From the NCBI RefSeq assembly GCF_004349135.1, contig NZ_SMFN01000001.1, positions 310,001 through 374,000 of the forward strand: DNA of 64,000 nucleotides, given 5' to 3'. Positions 42,115 to 51,789 of this stretch are shown piece after piece. A program made the translations under genes and the position numbers. The notes beneath the pieces were generated by a model. The model did no database searches. It was not told where the DNA came from and saw nothing but the letters and a program-made list of their open reading frames with translations. Position 1 is the first letter of the stretch, and the number at the start of each line of letters is the position of its first letter. Source of the DNA: Flavobacterium sandaracinum. Lineage in GTDB: Bacteria; Bacteroidota; Bacteroidia; Flavobacteriales; Flavobacteriaceae.

Positions 42115-43842
42115 ATGGATATCAAACAAAACATTTTAGATGCAGTTAATGAGTGGCTGACACCAACATTTGACACCGCTACACAGGAAGCGATCACCGA
42201 AATGATGACTACATCTCCTAAAGAACTGGAGGAGAGTTTTTACAAAAATCTTGAATTTGGAACTGGTGGAATGCGCGGTGTTATGGGTGTGGGAAACAAT
42301 CGCATTAATAAATATACGCTGGGAAAAAGCACACAAGGACTTTCGGATTACTTGCATACTTCATTTCCTAATCAACCGTTAAAAGCTGCTATTGCTTACG
42401 ATTGTCGTCACAATAGCGATACTTTGGCTAAACTAGTTGCGGATGTTTTTTCGGCTAACGGAATTGAAGTGTATTTATTTTCAGAGATGCGTCCTACTCC
42501 AGAATTGTCATTTGCGGTGAAACACTTAGGATGCCAATGCGGAATTGTGCTAACGGCATCACACAACCCACCAGAATATAACGGATACAAAGTGTACTGG
42601 CAAGATGGTGGACAAATTGTACCGCCGGAAGACGAGGGAATCATCAATGTTATTGAAAATTTAAATTACAATCAAATCAAGTTTACAGCCAATGAAGACT
42701 TAATCCATTATATTGATACAGCAGTGGATGAGGCTTTTATCAAATCGACTATTGAGAATGCAAGTTTTGGGACTTCGGCTGAAGCCAAAAAAGAGCTGAA
42801 TATTGTTTTTACCTCTTTGCACGGAACTTCTATAAAATTAGTTCCTGACACTTTAGCGCAAGCGGGCTACCCTAATGTAAATATTGTAGAAGAACAAAGG
42901 GTACCAAATGGGGATTTCCCTACGGTTAAGTCTCCAAATCCTGAAGAACCGGAAGCATTGACAATGGCATTGGCCTTGGCTGATAAAACGAATTCGGATA
43001 TTGTTATTGGTACGGATCCAGACTGCGACCGTTTAGGAATTGCCGTGCGAAATAATGAAGGTAAAATGACTTTGCTGAACGGAAATCAAACGATGATTTT
43101 GATGACTGCCTTTTTATTAGAACAATGGAAAAAAGCAGGAAAAATCAACGGAAAGCAATTTGTAGGTTCTACTATCGTTTCTACTCCTATGATGATGGAA
43201 TTAGCCACAAACTACGATGTGGAATGCAAAGTGGGATTGACTGGTTTTAAATGGATTGCCAAAATGATTAAGGATTTCCCAGAGTTAGAATTCATTGGCG
43301 GTGGTGAAGAAAGTTTTGGTTACATGGTTGGCGATGCCGTACGCGATAAAGATGCTGTTGCAGCTACACTGTTGATTTGCGAATTAGCGGCTCAAGCCAA
43401 AGCGAAAGGTAGTTCAGTGTACAAAGAATTACTACAATTGTATGTTGATAATGGTTTTTACAAAGAACATTTGGTTTCATTGACTAAAAAAGGAATGGAT
43501 GGTTTACAGGAAATCAACCAGATGATGATTGATTTACGGGAGAATCCATTGAAAGAAATCAACGGACAAAGAGTTGTTATGGTGGAAGATTACCAATCCT
43601 CGATAGCTAAAAACCTATTGGATGAAACCGAATCTACAATGGCAATTCCAAAATCGAATGTTTTAATTTACTACACTGAAGATGGATCCAAAATTTGCGC
43701 TAGACCAAGTGGAACAGAGCCCAAAATAAAATTCTACATCAGTGTAAATACGGAATTGGAATCAGTAGAAGATTTCGACGAAGTAGAAAGCATCTTGGAC
43801 AATAAAATAAAAAATATTATTACTTCAATGCAATTGAATTAA
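42115..43842 (+). CDS. phospho-sugar mutase (phosphoglucomutase/phosphomannomutase)
   Basis: A 575-residue alpha-D-phosphohexomutase that moves phosphate between C1 and C6 of hexoses. The phosphoserine loop is [18 protein letters not shown], the Mg-binding loop [13 protein letters not shown], the sugar loop [13 protein letters not shown] and the phosphate loop [13 protein letters not shown], in the normal order. Its length fits the PgcA/PGM2-like group. It supplies glucose-1-phosphate or mannose-1-phosphate for glycans, and follows the glycosyltransferase gene after a repeat element. Confidence 0.95.
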   Translation: MDIKQNILDAVNEWLTPTFDTATQEAITEMMTTSPKELEESFYKNLEFGTGGMRGVMGVGNNRINKYTLGKSTQGLSDYLHTSFPNQPLKAAIAYDCRHNSDTLAKLVADVFSANGIEVYLFSEMRPTPELSFAVKHLGCQCGIVLTASHNPPEYNGYKVYWQDGGQIVPPEDEGIINVIENLNYNQIKFTANEDLIHYIDTAVDEAFIKSTIENASFGTSAEAKKELNIVFTSLHGTSIKLVPDTLAQAGYPNVNIVEEQRVPNGDFPTVKSPNPEEPEALTMALALADKTNSDIVIGTDPDCDRLGIAVRNNEGKMTLLNGNQTMILMTAFLLEQWKKAGKINGKQFVGSTIVSTPMMMELATNYDVECKVGLTGFKWIAKMIKDFPELEFIGGGEESFGYMVGDAVRDKDAVAATLLICELAAQAKAKGSSVYKELLQLYVDNGFYKEHLVSLTKKGMDGLQEINQMMIDLRENPLKEINGQRVVMVEDYQSSIAKNLLDETESTMAIPKSNVLIYYTEDGSKICARPSGTEPKIKFYISVNTELESVEDFDEVESILDNKIKNIITSMQLN

Positions 43843-43868
43843 TTAAATACAAAATTGATTTTTCTGAC

Positions 43869-43899
43869 AGACCCGATAAGTGTAGCACTAATCGGGTCT
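43869..43899. terminator. hairpin terminator or attenuator
   Basis: AGACCCGAT-A-AGTG (43869-43882) pairs with CACT-A-ATCGGGTCT (43886-43899) around TAG. It is a strong stem between the mutase and the ABC exporter. It has no long T run and so may be only partly efficient. Confidence 0.75.
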
Positions 43900-43920
43900 T
43901 GATGATAAAAAACAACTTAA

Positions 43921-45768
43921 ATGGACGCAAATTTCAAAAAAATAATTCCTTTCACGAACCCATATCGTTCGCATGTGGTATGGAACGTACTCTTTAATAT
44001 TCTTTACGCATTGTTTAGCACTTTGTCTTTTATTGCATTAATCCCAATGATGGACGTCCTTTTTAGTACTAGTGAAAAAATAACGGAGAAACCCGTTTTA
44101 GAATCTATTTTTGATATCATCAAATTTTCAAAACAGTACCTATATTACAACATCACATTACTCACTGAAAAAAATGGTCCTGAGTTTGCCTTATTGTTAG
44201 TAATAGCGATAGTAAGCGTGACGTTCTTATTAAAAAACCTATTTAATTACCTAGCATCGAATCACTTGATGCATTTAAAAAATGGTGTATTGAAGGATTT
44301 AAGGAATTCAATGTACCATAAAATCATCAACTTGCCTGTTTCTTACTATTCAGAAAAAAGAAAAGGAGATATTATGGCCCGAATGCTAGGCGATGTAAAC
44401 GAGGTTCAAAATTCTTTTTTTTCTGTCTTAGAATTGATTGTTAAAGAACCAATGACCATTATATTTACACTTGTAGGTATGATTGCAATAAGTTTCAAGC
44501 TGACCTTATTTGTCTTTATTTTCATCCCGCTTTCAGGGTTGCTAATATCAAAAATTGGTAAAACACTGCGCAGCAAATCCGAAAAAGTTCAATATGAAAA
44601 CGGCTATCTAATATCGATTGTAGAAGAATCTTTATCGGGACTAAAAGTGGTAAAAAGTTACAATGCCGAATCAAATTTTAAACAAAAATTTAATGATTCC
44701 GTTACCCGAATTTTAAAATTATCTAATAGCATAGGTAAAAAAAATAATTTGGCCACACCATTAAGTGAGTTCTTAGGAATCATTACCATTTGCATTTTGC
44801 TCTGGTTTGGCGGAAAAATGGTACTTGTTGATACCTTACCAAATGGGAAAGCATTGCTGGATGGTGCTAAATTCCTTGCTTACATGGGCCTTGCATACAA
44901 TATTTTAACCCCTGCAAAAGCCATTTCAAAAGCCTCGTATTCCGTAAAAAATGGACTAGCGGCTGCCCAACGTGTTTTTGAAGTTTTAGAAGTAAAAAAT
45001 GAGATTACCGATAGTGAGAATGCCGTTAAAAAATCAACATTTGAAGACAGTATAACCATTCAGAATATTAATTTTAGATACGAAGAGGAGAACGTTTTAA
45101 AAGACTTTTCACTTCAAGTTAAAAAAGGGCAAACCGTTGCGCTTGTAGGACAATCCGGAAGTGGAAAAAGTACGATAGCTAATTTGTTAACTCGCTTTTA
45201 TGATGTTAATGAAGGAACTATAAAAATTGATGGAATTGACATCAAAGACATGAATCTGCACTCACTTCGTGATTTGATGGGGTTAGTAACACAAGACAGT
45301 ATTTTATTTAATGATACCATAAAAGCAAACATTGCTTTGGGAAAATTAGATGCGACGGATGATGAAATAGTAGCAGCATTGAAAATTGCGAATGCCTATG
45401 AATTTGTAAAAGACCTGCCGTTAGGAATTCATACCAATATTGGCGACAGCGGAAACAAACTTTCTGGGGGTCAGAAACAACGATTGTCTATTGCGCGTGC
45501 CGTTTTGAAAAATCCTCCAATTATGATTTTGGATGAAGCCACATCAGCATTGGACACTGAAAGTGAAAAATTTGTTCAAGTAGCACTAGAAAATATGATG
45601 CAAAACAGAACTTCTATTGTAATTGCACACCGTCTTTCTACGATTCAAAAAGCCGATTTGATTGTAGTGATGCAAAAAGGAAAAATTGTGGAGCAAGGAA
45701 AACACGAGGAACTTATAGCCTTGAATGGCACTTATAATAAATTAGTGAATCTACAATCTTTTGAATAA
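43921..45768 (+). CDS. MsbA-like ABC exporter (fused permease and ATPase)
   Basis: A 615-residue half-transporter. The N-terminal membrane domain has six helices (about 20-330). The C-terminal ATPase has VALVGQSGSGKSTIANLL (Walker A), LSGGQKQRLSIARAVLK (signature) and IMILDEATSALDTES (Walker B), with IVIAHRLSTI. Homodimers of this type flip lipid A precursors or export drugs. In flavobacteria this is the usual MsbA-like protein, so lipid A core flipping is the best guess. Confidence 0.92.
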   Translation: MDANFKKIIPFTNPYRSHVVWNVLFNILYALFSTLSFIALIPMMDVLFSTSEKITEKPVLESIFDIIKFSKQYLYYNITLLTEKNGPEFALLLVIAIVSVTFLLKNLFNYLASNHLMHLKNGVLKDLRNSMYHKIINLPVSYYSEKRKGDIMARMLGDVNEVQNSFFSVLELIVKEPMTIIFTLVGMIAISFKLTLFVFIFIPLSGLLISKIGKTLRSKSEKVQYENGYLISIVEESLSGLKVVKSYNAESNFKQKFNDSVTRILKLSNSIGKKNNLATPLSEFLGIITICILLWFGGKMVLVDTLPNGKALLDGAKFLAYMGLAYNILTPAKAISKASYSVKNGLAAAQRVFEVLEVKNEITDSENAVKKSTFEDSITIQNINFRYEEENVLKDFSLQVKKGQTVALVGQSGSGKSTIANLLTRFYDVNEGTIKIDGIDIKDMNLHSLRDLMGLVTQDSILFNDTIKANIALGKLDATDDEIVAALKIANAYEFVKDLPLGIHTNIGDSGNKLSGGQKQRLSIARAVLKNPPIMILDEATSALDTESEKFVQVALENMMQNRTSIVIAHRLSTIQKADLIVVMQKGKIVEQGKHEELIALNGTYNKLVNLQSFE

Positions 45769-45806
45769 AAGATTGTAGAGATTTGATTTAATATTAAACA
45801 AAAGAT

Positions 45807-45986
45807 ATGAAAAGAGAGTATTTTGGAATGCTATTTATAATAGGTTTTGTTTGTTTAGCGCTAACAGCTAATTACTTTTTTGGGAAGTTAATTCTTGAAG
45901 ACTATATTTCTAAATTCATTGTAATTTGGATTTTAATTGCTTTTAATGTCGGCCAGTATTCCATGCGATTTCCAAAATCTTTTTAA
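45807..45986 (+). CDS. small two-helix membrane protein
   Basis: A 59-residue protein beginning MKREYFGMLFIIGFVCLALT with a second helix FIVIWILIAFNVGQYSM and ending RFPKSF. Both helices are strongly hydrophobic. The start ATG at 45807 is the only one that gives this layout. Its stop is 2 bp before the DUF2971 start, which suggests co-transcription. No family is recognised. It lies 38 bp after the ABC exporter. Confidence 0.6.
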   Translation: MKREYFGMLFIIGFVCLALTANYFFGKLILEDYISKFIVIWILIAFNVGQYSMRFPKSF

Positions 45987-45988
45987 AA

Positions 45989-46690
45989 ATGTACATCAAC
46001 AATCCAAACATAAAGCTTCCTGAAAATCCAAATACTGTTGTTTGGAAATACTTGGACTTATCTAAGTTTTTAGATTTATTGATGTCCGAAAAATTATTCA
46101 TGTCTCGATCCGATAAATTTGAAGATCAATATGAAGGGACTTTTAGCGAACCTACATTTGAGGAAATAAAAAAGCTTTCCATTGACAATCCTGACTTTTT
46201 GAATTATTATAAAACACATCGGGAGAAAGTTGCGGTTAGTAGCTGGCACATCAATGAATATGAATCGTTTGCTATGTGGCAAATTTTCACACAAAACAGC
46301 GAAGGTTTGGCCATTCAATCCACTATTGGACGTTTACAGGAATGCTTGAATCCGGAGACTAATTTTGAGCAGTATATCGGGGAAGTCAATTACATCGATT
46401 ATAAAAAAGAACACATTCCGTTTGATGATTTGTTTTTTCCTTTTTTATTCAAACGAAAAAGCTTTCAATATGAAGGCGAAGTGCGCATCTTGACTGACAT
46501 TGGCGAAAGCGAAATCAAGATTAATGAGGGACTGAAAATAAGCGTAGATATCAATCAGTTGATTGAAAAAATATACATTCATCCCAAATCAGAAAACTGG
46601 TATAAAAACCTTGTGATTCAATTAGTGAAAGAACTTGGTTTTAATTTCACCATTGAAAAATCAGACTTGGAAAGTGATATTTTGATTTGA
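45989..46690 (+). CDS. DUF2971 domain protein
   Basis: A 233-residue soluble protein. The N-terminal region has VWKYLDLSKFLDLLMSEKLF and MSRSDKFEDQYEGTF, the pattern of DUF2971, followed by VSSWHINEYESFAMWQIFT. Function is unknown; DUF2971 genes often occur in accessory and defence regions. Its last codons (IEKSDLESDILI) are repeated as a remnant at 48417-48470, so the DNA to its right looks inserted or duplicated. Confidence 0.88.
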   Translation: MYINNPNIKLPENPNTVVWKYLDLSKFLDLLMSEKLFMSRSDKFEDQYEGTFSEPTFEEIKKLSIDNPDFLNYYKTHREKVAVSSWHINEYESFAMWQIFTQNSEGLAIQSTIGRLQECLNPETNFEQYIGEVNYIDYKKEHIPFDDLFFPFLFKRKSFQYEGEVRILTDIGESEIKINEGLKISVDINQLIEKIYIHPKSENWYKNLVIQLVKELGFNFTIEKSDLESDILI

Positions 46691-46961
46691 CAACAACTTA
46701 AAAAAATAATTTGGACGAAACCATTTTAAGTTATTTCCAAATCAATAAAGCAAGATTTTTTATATTTTTTAGATAAATATTGCTTTTAAGCATCTAAAAA
46801 CTATTAATATAAAATCAATCACCTTGATATTAAATCAATAAAAGGAAAAAATATCAATATCATGACTACACTTTATTTGAAATAAGCAAAAATTATTTAC
46901 CATTATGATGTATTTTCGTAGCAAAATTTTAATGAATTAAGATCTTCAAAAAATAGAGCAG

Positions 46962-47204
46962 ATGAATTTGAAAAACTTGACTAACGAAGAACTATCAATA
47001 GAATGTAAAAAAAGAAAATCAGCTCGCACATTTGCTGGTTTTTTTATTGGAATGTTTATTGGTATCGCAATATGAAGTACTGTAAAAAACGGACTTGGAT
47101 TTTTTACTTTCTTGCCTATTTTGGTGGGATATTATTTTAGAAAAGTAGGCTCGAATTTTAATGAAATTAAAGATGAAATGGCGTTAAGGATAGACAATTT
47201 ATAA
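46962..47204 (+). pseudogene. small membrane protein gene broken by an in-frame TGA
   Basis: The frame starts MNLKNLTNEELSIECKKRKS and reaches IGMFIGIAI, then meets TGA (47073-47075). It continues without another stop as STVKNGLGFFTFLPILVGYY to a TAA at 47202-47204, 80 codons in all. The layout (NLTNEEL, helix, turn, helix, charged tail) matches the intact gene at 47270 (EISNEEL...). A TGG to TGA change would explain the break. It is most likely a recent pseudogene. Confidence 0.75.
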
Positions 47205-47269
47205 GACCCCTTTACACTATTGAAAATCAAAAAACCAACTAACTATACTATTTAAACCAAATCAAAATT

Positions 47270-47527
47270 ATGAAAAAAAATACCTTAGCAGAAATATCAA
47301 ATGAAGAACTTTTAAAAAGGAGGGAACTTTTTAAAGGAATTGCAATAGGTTTCTCTATTATCTACCTGTTGATTATAACCCTTATACTATACCTCCTAGT
47401 AACAAAAGGACTTAAAGAAATATCAGCAGTTGTATTTGTACCAATTTTCCTTTTACCCACAACATTACTGCCGTTGCTAATCTATTTCGGGATGTTAAAA
47501 AAAGAAATTAAATCCAGACAACTTTAA
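47270..47527 (+). CDS. small two-helix membrane protein (NEEL family)
   Basis: An 85-residue protein: charged N-terminus with ISNEELLKRRELFKG, two helices (about 22-45 and 52-75) and a basic tail (KKEIKSRQL). It is a paralogue of the broken gene just upstream. Similar small proteins occur in flavobacteria; function is unknown. It is 15 bp before the DUF3667 gene and probably cotranscribed. Confidence 0.7.
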   Translation: MKKNTLAEISNEELLKRRELFKGIAIGFSIIYLLIITLILYLLVTKGLKEISAVVFVPIFLLPTTLLPLLIYFGMLKKEIKSRQL

Positions 47528-47542
47528 TTCACCTTACAATCA

Positions 47543-48340
47543 ATGGACCAAAACTGCCTAAACTGCAGCACACTAATTTTGAATAATTTCTGCGATAATT
47601 GTGGACAGAAAAAATTTAAAAAAATAGACCGAAAATACATTTGGGATGAGATTCAATACACTTTCTTACATACCAATAAAGGATTTCTATATTCGATAAA
47701 AAACATTATCAAGAATCCAGGGAAAACAGCGAGAGCGTTCGTAGACGGAAATAGAGTAAATCATTACAAACCAATATTGTTAGTATTTGTATTAAGTGGT
47801 ATCTCCACTTTTATCTCGATAAAAATAATTGGTTTCGAGAAAATCATGAGTGCTTTTTATGCTAGGGAAACTCTCAACTCTGCATACATGAATGATGTAA
47901 TGACTGCTCTAAAAAGTTATAATTCAATTTTAATGTTACTGCTTGTACCCGTCTTTGCATTAACGACCAAACTTGCGTTTAGAAAATGGGGAAATAACTA
48001 CTATGAACATGTAGTAATAAATGCTTATATTGTTTGCGTTTACACTCTCTTTAACATTATTATAATTAGCCCGTTACTATATATTTTCAAAAATAATATG
48101 GACTACTTTACAATGACCTCTAGTTTGAGTATGTTAAGTGTTCCTTTAATTTTAGTTTGGTTTTTTAAAGGATTTTATCCAATGAGGCCTCTAAAAAGTA
48201 TTATCGGCCGTGTACTTTTAACTTTTACCTGCTTATTTATTTTGTTTTTACTTTTTGTGGTACTTGCGATTATTGGAGGTGTTGTTTATGCCATGATAGC
48301 TGGACCAGAATCATTAGAGTATTTCAAGCCAAAACAATAA
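47543..48340 (+). CDS. DUF3667 zinc-ribbon membrane protein
   Basis: A 265-residue protein. The N-terminal zinc ribbon is CLNCSTLILNNFCDNCGQKK (CxxC-x10-CxxC), then a segment with YTFLHTNKGFLYSIKNIIKN and PGKTARAFVDGNR, and about five membrane helices. This is the DUF3667 layout common in Bacteroidota. Function is unknown. It is followed by a strong hairpin and then by the DUF2971 remnant. Confidence 0.87.
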   Translation: MDQNCLNCSTLILNNFCDNCGQKKFKKIDRKYIWDEIQYTFLHTNKGFLYSIKNIIKNPGKTARAFVDGNRVNHYKPILLVFVLSGISTFISIKIIGFEKIMSAFYARETLNSAYMNDVMTALKSYNSILMLLLVPVFALTTKLAFRKWGNNYYEHVVINAYIVCVYTLFNIIIISPLLYIFKNNMDYFTMTSSLSMLSVPLILVWFFKGFYPMRPLKSIIGRVLLTFTCLFILFLLFVVLAIIGGVVYAMIAGPESLEYFKPKQ

Positions 48341-48375
48341 TCCTGAGTTTGTAAGTAAAACAAACCAATTATATA

Positions 48376-48416
48376 CAAAACGCAGTTGCTTCAAGAATTT
48401 AAACAACTGCGTTTTG
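48376..48416 (+). terminator. perfect hairpin terminator
   Basis: CAAAACGCAGTTG (48376-48388) pairs perfectly with CAACTGCGTTTTG (48404-48416) around 15 nt. It ends the DUF3667 transcript and directly abuts the DUF2971 remnant. Confidence 0.85.
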
Positions 48417-48470
48417 AATTTTGATATTGAAATAGAAAAATCAGATTTAGAAAGTGATATTTTGATTTAG
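48417..48470 (+). pseudogene. remnant of a DUF2971 gene 3' end
   Basis: This reads NFDIEIEKSDLESDILI and a TAG stop. The DUF2971 gene at 45989 ends NFTIEKSDLESDILI and TGA. The nucleotide match is nearly exact over the last 13 codons. Upstream of it the frame is lost in a hairpin, so only the tail remains. With the intact gene it brackets a 1.75-kb patch of small membrane-protein genes. Confidence 0.85.
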
Positions 48471-48478
48471 AAATTTAA

Positions 48479-49201
48479 CTAAACTGGCTCGTAACCCGTT
48501 ATTTTCCATTCTTTAGTAGACAAATCGATGAAATAATAATTCACCACATCTTGCTTGTCAAACTCGCCATTTTTATTGGTATCCTCAACAGTTCGAAAGT
48601 ACAAACGGTTTTTAGAACCTATCAATTTCCAGTCAATTAATTCTTGAAAATCAGAGGACATCTTAGTGAATCGATCCCCGCTAATATCACTTAAATACAA
48701 CGCTTTGATATCGCTTGTGTCTAATTTTCCGTCTTTGTTAGTATCCATATCCACCATGGTATACACCATAATCTGGTTGTTGGTTCTATCAGCAACCGAC
48801 TTTAAATACGTGGCTGTTTGAATTAAAACAGGTTTATCGGTCAATTTACGGATGGAATCCGAATCTACTTTTTGGAATTTTAAATTTTGTAAAAAACCAG
48901 TGATTTCAAATTCACCATAGTTTGATATGGTAAAACTCAAATCATTCACACTAGAAGAACCATATCTCGATTTTATTCCTTTCTCCCGAATACTTAAATC
49001 CGCAACAGGATGAATCAAATAGTCCGTTCCCTCCATTTGAAGAGGCAAATCAGCAATTTGTATTTGTGTAGAATCTGCTTTGGCTAGTTCTTTTGCTTTA
49101 CTTGTTCCATCGTAAGTCACTTTTGGTTTTTCAACTTCTTCCTTACAACTGGTTAAAAACAAAAATGCTAGTCCTATTATCGAAATATGTAGTTTTTTCA
49201 T
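48479..49201 (-). CDS. lipoprotein with EF-hand-like calcium loops
   Basis: About 240 residues from ATG 49201, which gives a lipoprotein signal (MKKLHISIIGLAFLFLTSC). Two D-x-N-x-D-G loops are visible: DMDTNKDGKLDTSDIKALYL (about residue 172) and DTNKNGEFDKQDVVNYYF (about 209), typical EF-hand or dockerin-like calcium sites. No enzyme domain is recognised. It is probably anchored in the envelope. It lies 108 bp downstream of the TonB-receptor gene on the same strand. Confidence 0.8.
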   Translation of the reverse strand: MKKLHISIIGLAFLFLTSCKEEVEKPKVTYDGTSKAKELAKADSTQIQIADLPLQMEGTDYLIHPVADLSIREKGIKSRYGSSSVNDLSFTISNYGEFEITGFLQNLKFQKVDSDSIRKLTDKPVLIQTATYLKSVADRTNNQIMVYTMVDMDTNKDGKLDTSDIKALYLSDISGDRFTKMSSDFQELIDWKLIGSKNRLYFRTVEDTNKNGEFDKQDVVNYYFIDLSTKEWKITGYEPV

Positions 49202-49309
49202 GTTGATGTACTTTAAAATCCAAATGTAATCATTTTTAAAAATGGTAACGCCATTCAATACTTGATTTAACTAATTAAAATAAGATTAACTGCTCCTAAA
49301 TTATATGGT

Positions 49310-51778
49310 TTATAACTTCGCAGTTAACTTTATATTAAAAACTCTGGTCGTCATATAATTAGGAATTGCATATTGATTTTTAGAATACACATCCCGTACC
49401 CAAGTATTGGTAATGGCATTTTGATTGTCAAAAAGATTAAAAATTTCCAATCCTATCGCCAACTCTTTAAAGTCCTTGAACAATCCGGAATTCTTTTTTA
49501 CAGTAGTATTGTCAATAAAAACTTTAGAGAAACCCACATCTACTCGGCGGTAATCATTCAATCGGTTTTGGTATAAATAAGGATCCGCATACGATGGCGA
49601 ACCGCCTGGTAATCCCGTATTGTAAACTAGATTTAGATACAATTTTATGCTTGGAATATTAGGCATATAATCTTGGAACAAAATCCCAAATTTCAATCTT
49701 TGATCCGTAGGTCTGGCAATATACCCTTTATCATTACTGTTTTCCTCAGTTTTCAAATAACCAAAACTAAACCACGATTCTGTTCCTGGTACAAACTCCC
49801 CGTTCAAGCGCACATCTAATCCTTGCGCATAAGCGGTCGTATTATTGTTGGCTGCATACCGTATGCGAACATTGTCAATCGTGTACGTATTTACATCGGT
49901 TAACGATTTATAATACAATTCCGAAACCAACTTGAAAGGGCGATCCCAAATTTTGAAACTATAGTCATTCCCTAAAACAAAATGAACCGATTGTTGTGCT
50001 TTGGTATTGGGCTGTACCGTTCCATCAGCAGCTCGCAATTCCCTATAAAATGGCGGTTGATGGTATAATCCTCCCGAGAGTCTAAAAACCATATCTTTCT
50101 CCCAATCTGGTTTAATGGCAAATTGTGCTCTAGGACTAAAAGTGATTTGCGATTTTCCAGCTATAGCAGCGCCTAAAACCTCCCAATTGTGAAAGCGAAC
50201 GCCAGCATTATACCAAACTTCACTTGAACCAATATTCGATTTTAAACTCCACTGACCGTACCCTGAAAACCGATTGATGGAGTTAAAATTTGTCGCTCGG
50301 ATATTTTGATACGGAACAAGCGGTCCGATGTAAGGCGTATACGGTTGATCATTTTTAGGCAAATCAATAATGGGTGGATTCAATGAAAAACCAGCTGAAT
50401 CAATAACCTCCCACTCTATTATTCTGTCACGAATGGATTCTCGTGTATATTTTATTCCCCACTCCAACTGACTTTCTTTCCAATCATGAAATCCTTTTAT
50501 CTCAGTATTTACAATCAAGGCATCCAAATCATTTCTGGCATGACTTAACTGTGAACCAATTCCTCTAGTGAATGCAACATCTCCAAAAGTTTCAGATCCA
50601 ATATTAGAATCCACTTCACCCAAACGGTACTGAGCGAAAATATCAAAATATTCTTGTTCTAAAGTATGAAAAATAGACCCGATAAATTTCAGCGTAAAAT
50701 TATCCGAAACATTGTATGTTGTCTTTACAGCGCCAAAATAGGTATCGTACTTATCCTTTTCTTGACCTTCATAAAAAACAGTGAGCGCCATAGGATTATC
50801 TATGGTTCCAAAATTAGTCCGCCTCGATAAGGGTTGGTATTGGTATTTATTTTGAGAGATATTCCCCAGAAAACTCCATTGCCATTTAGTCGAAGCTTGG
50901 TAATTTATATTCGTTTGAATATCGGCAAAGGATGGCGTAAAATTCGTTTGTGTCTCTTGGCTGTTCACCAAAAGACTGTTATTGCGGTACCGTACTCCTG
51001 TAACTGCGGACCATTTTTTATCTTTTGAAACCGCATCAACAGCAACGCTTCCACCAAGGAAACTAGCTTCTAGGCTTGCGCCAAATTGCACCGGTTTGCG
51101 GTACGTTATATCTAAAACAGAAGACAATTTATCTCCAAACTTTGCTTGAAATCCTCCCGCCGAGAACTCAATGTTTTGCACTAAATCCGTATTAGTAAAA
51201 CTTAATCCTTCTTGTTGTCCGGATCGAATCAAGAACGGACGATAGACTTCAATTTCATTCACATAAACCAAATTCTCATCATAATTCCCACCGCGTACGG
51301 CATATTGCGTACTCAATTCGTTATTAGAATTTACGCCTGGTAAGGATTTCAAAATATTTTCGATTCCAGCATTTGCTCCAGGGATTTTCCGAATCATTTC
51401 AGGCTCAATTGCAGTAATACCCTGAATTTGCTTCCGGTTGTTTGAGGTCACAATGACTTCTCCCATTTGTTCTTCTTGATCACTCATTACTGGATTAAAC
51501 TCCCTTTGTTCATTGGTGTCCAGAGAAAAAATCACAGTTATTTTTTTTAAAGAAACATGCGTAAAAACAAGAGTCACTTGTTGGTTTGCAGGAACTTTTA
51601 GATTGTAAAAACCATTTTGATTGGTACGCGTTCCACCACTCGAATAAGAAACATTGACGTTTTCTACTGGTTGATTGTTTTTGTCTAAAATAACTCCTTT
51701 TATTCTCGCCGTTTGAGCGGATAAAGTTAGACTCAAAAAGACAAATAAGAATACAGGTAATAATTGATTCGCACCCAA
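49310..51778 (-). CDS. TonB-dependent receptor with CarboxypepD_reg-like domain
   Basis: An 822-residue outer-membrane receptor. After a signal peptide (LLPVFLFVFLSLTLSAQ) comes an N-terminal carboxypeptidase-regulatory-like domain (ARIKGVILDKNNQPVENVNV), then a plug domain (about 115-215) with IENILKSLPGVNSNNELSTQ and YAVRGGNYDENLVY, then the 22-strand barrel. The frame has no ATG before its upstream stop, so TTG at 51778 is the best start. The ligand is unknown. It follows the M23 peptidase gene by 11 bp and may be cotranscribed. Confidence 0.92.
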   Translation of the reverse strand: MGANQLLPVFLFVFLSLTLSAQTARIKGVILDKNNQPVENVNVSYSSGGTRTNQNGFYNLKVPANQQVTLVFTHVSLKKITVIFSLDTNEQREFNPVMSDQEEQMGEVIVTSNNRKQIQGITAIEPEMIRKIPGANAGIENILKSLPGVNSNNELSTQYAVRGGNYDENLVYVNEIEVYRPFLIRSGQQEGLSFTNTDLVQNIEFSAGGFQAKFGDKLSSVLDITYRKPVQFGASLEASFLGGSVAVDAVSKDKKWSAVTGVRYRNNSLLVNSQETQTNFTPSFADIQTNINYQASTKWQWSFLGNISQNKYQYQPLSRRTNFGTIDNPMALTVFYEGQEKDKYDTYFGAVKTTYNVSDNFTLKFIGSIFHTLEQEYFDIFAQYRLGEVDSNIGSETFGDVAFTRGIGSQLSHARNDLDALIVNTEIKGFHDWKESQLEWGIKYTRESIRDRIIEWEVIDSAGFSLNPPIIDLPKNDQPYTPYIGPLVPYQNIRATNFNSINRFSGYGQWSLKSNIGSSEVWYNAGVRFHNWEVLGAAIAGKSQITFSPRAQFAIKPDWEKDMVFRLSGGLYHQPPFYRELRAADGTVQPNTKAQQSVHFVLGNDYSFKIWDRPFKLVSELYYKSLTDVNTYTIDNVRIRYAANNNTTAYAQGLDVRLNGEFVPGTESWFSFGYLKTEENSNDKGYIARPTDQRLKFGILFQDYMPNIPSIKLYLNLVYNTGLPGGSPSYADPYLYQNRLNDYRRVDVGFSKVFIDNTTVKKNSGLFKDFKELAIGLEIFNLFDNQNAITNTWVRDVYSKNQYAIPNYMTTRVFNIKLTAKL

Positions 51779-51789
51779 AGTGTATGGTT

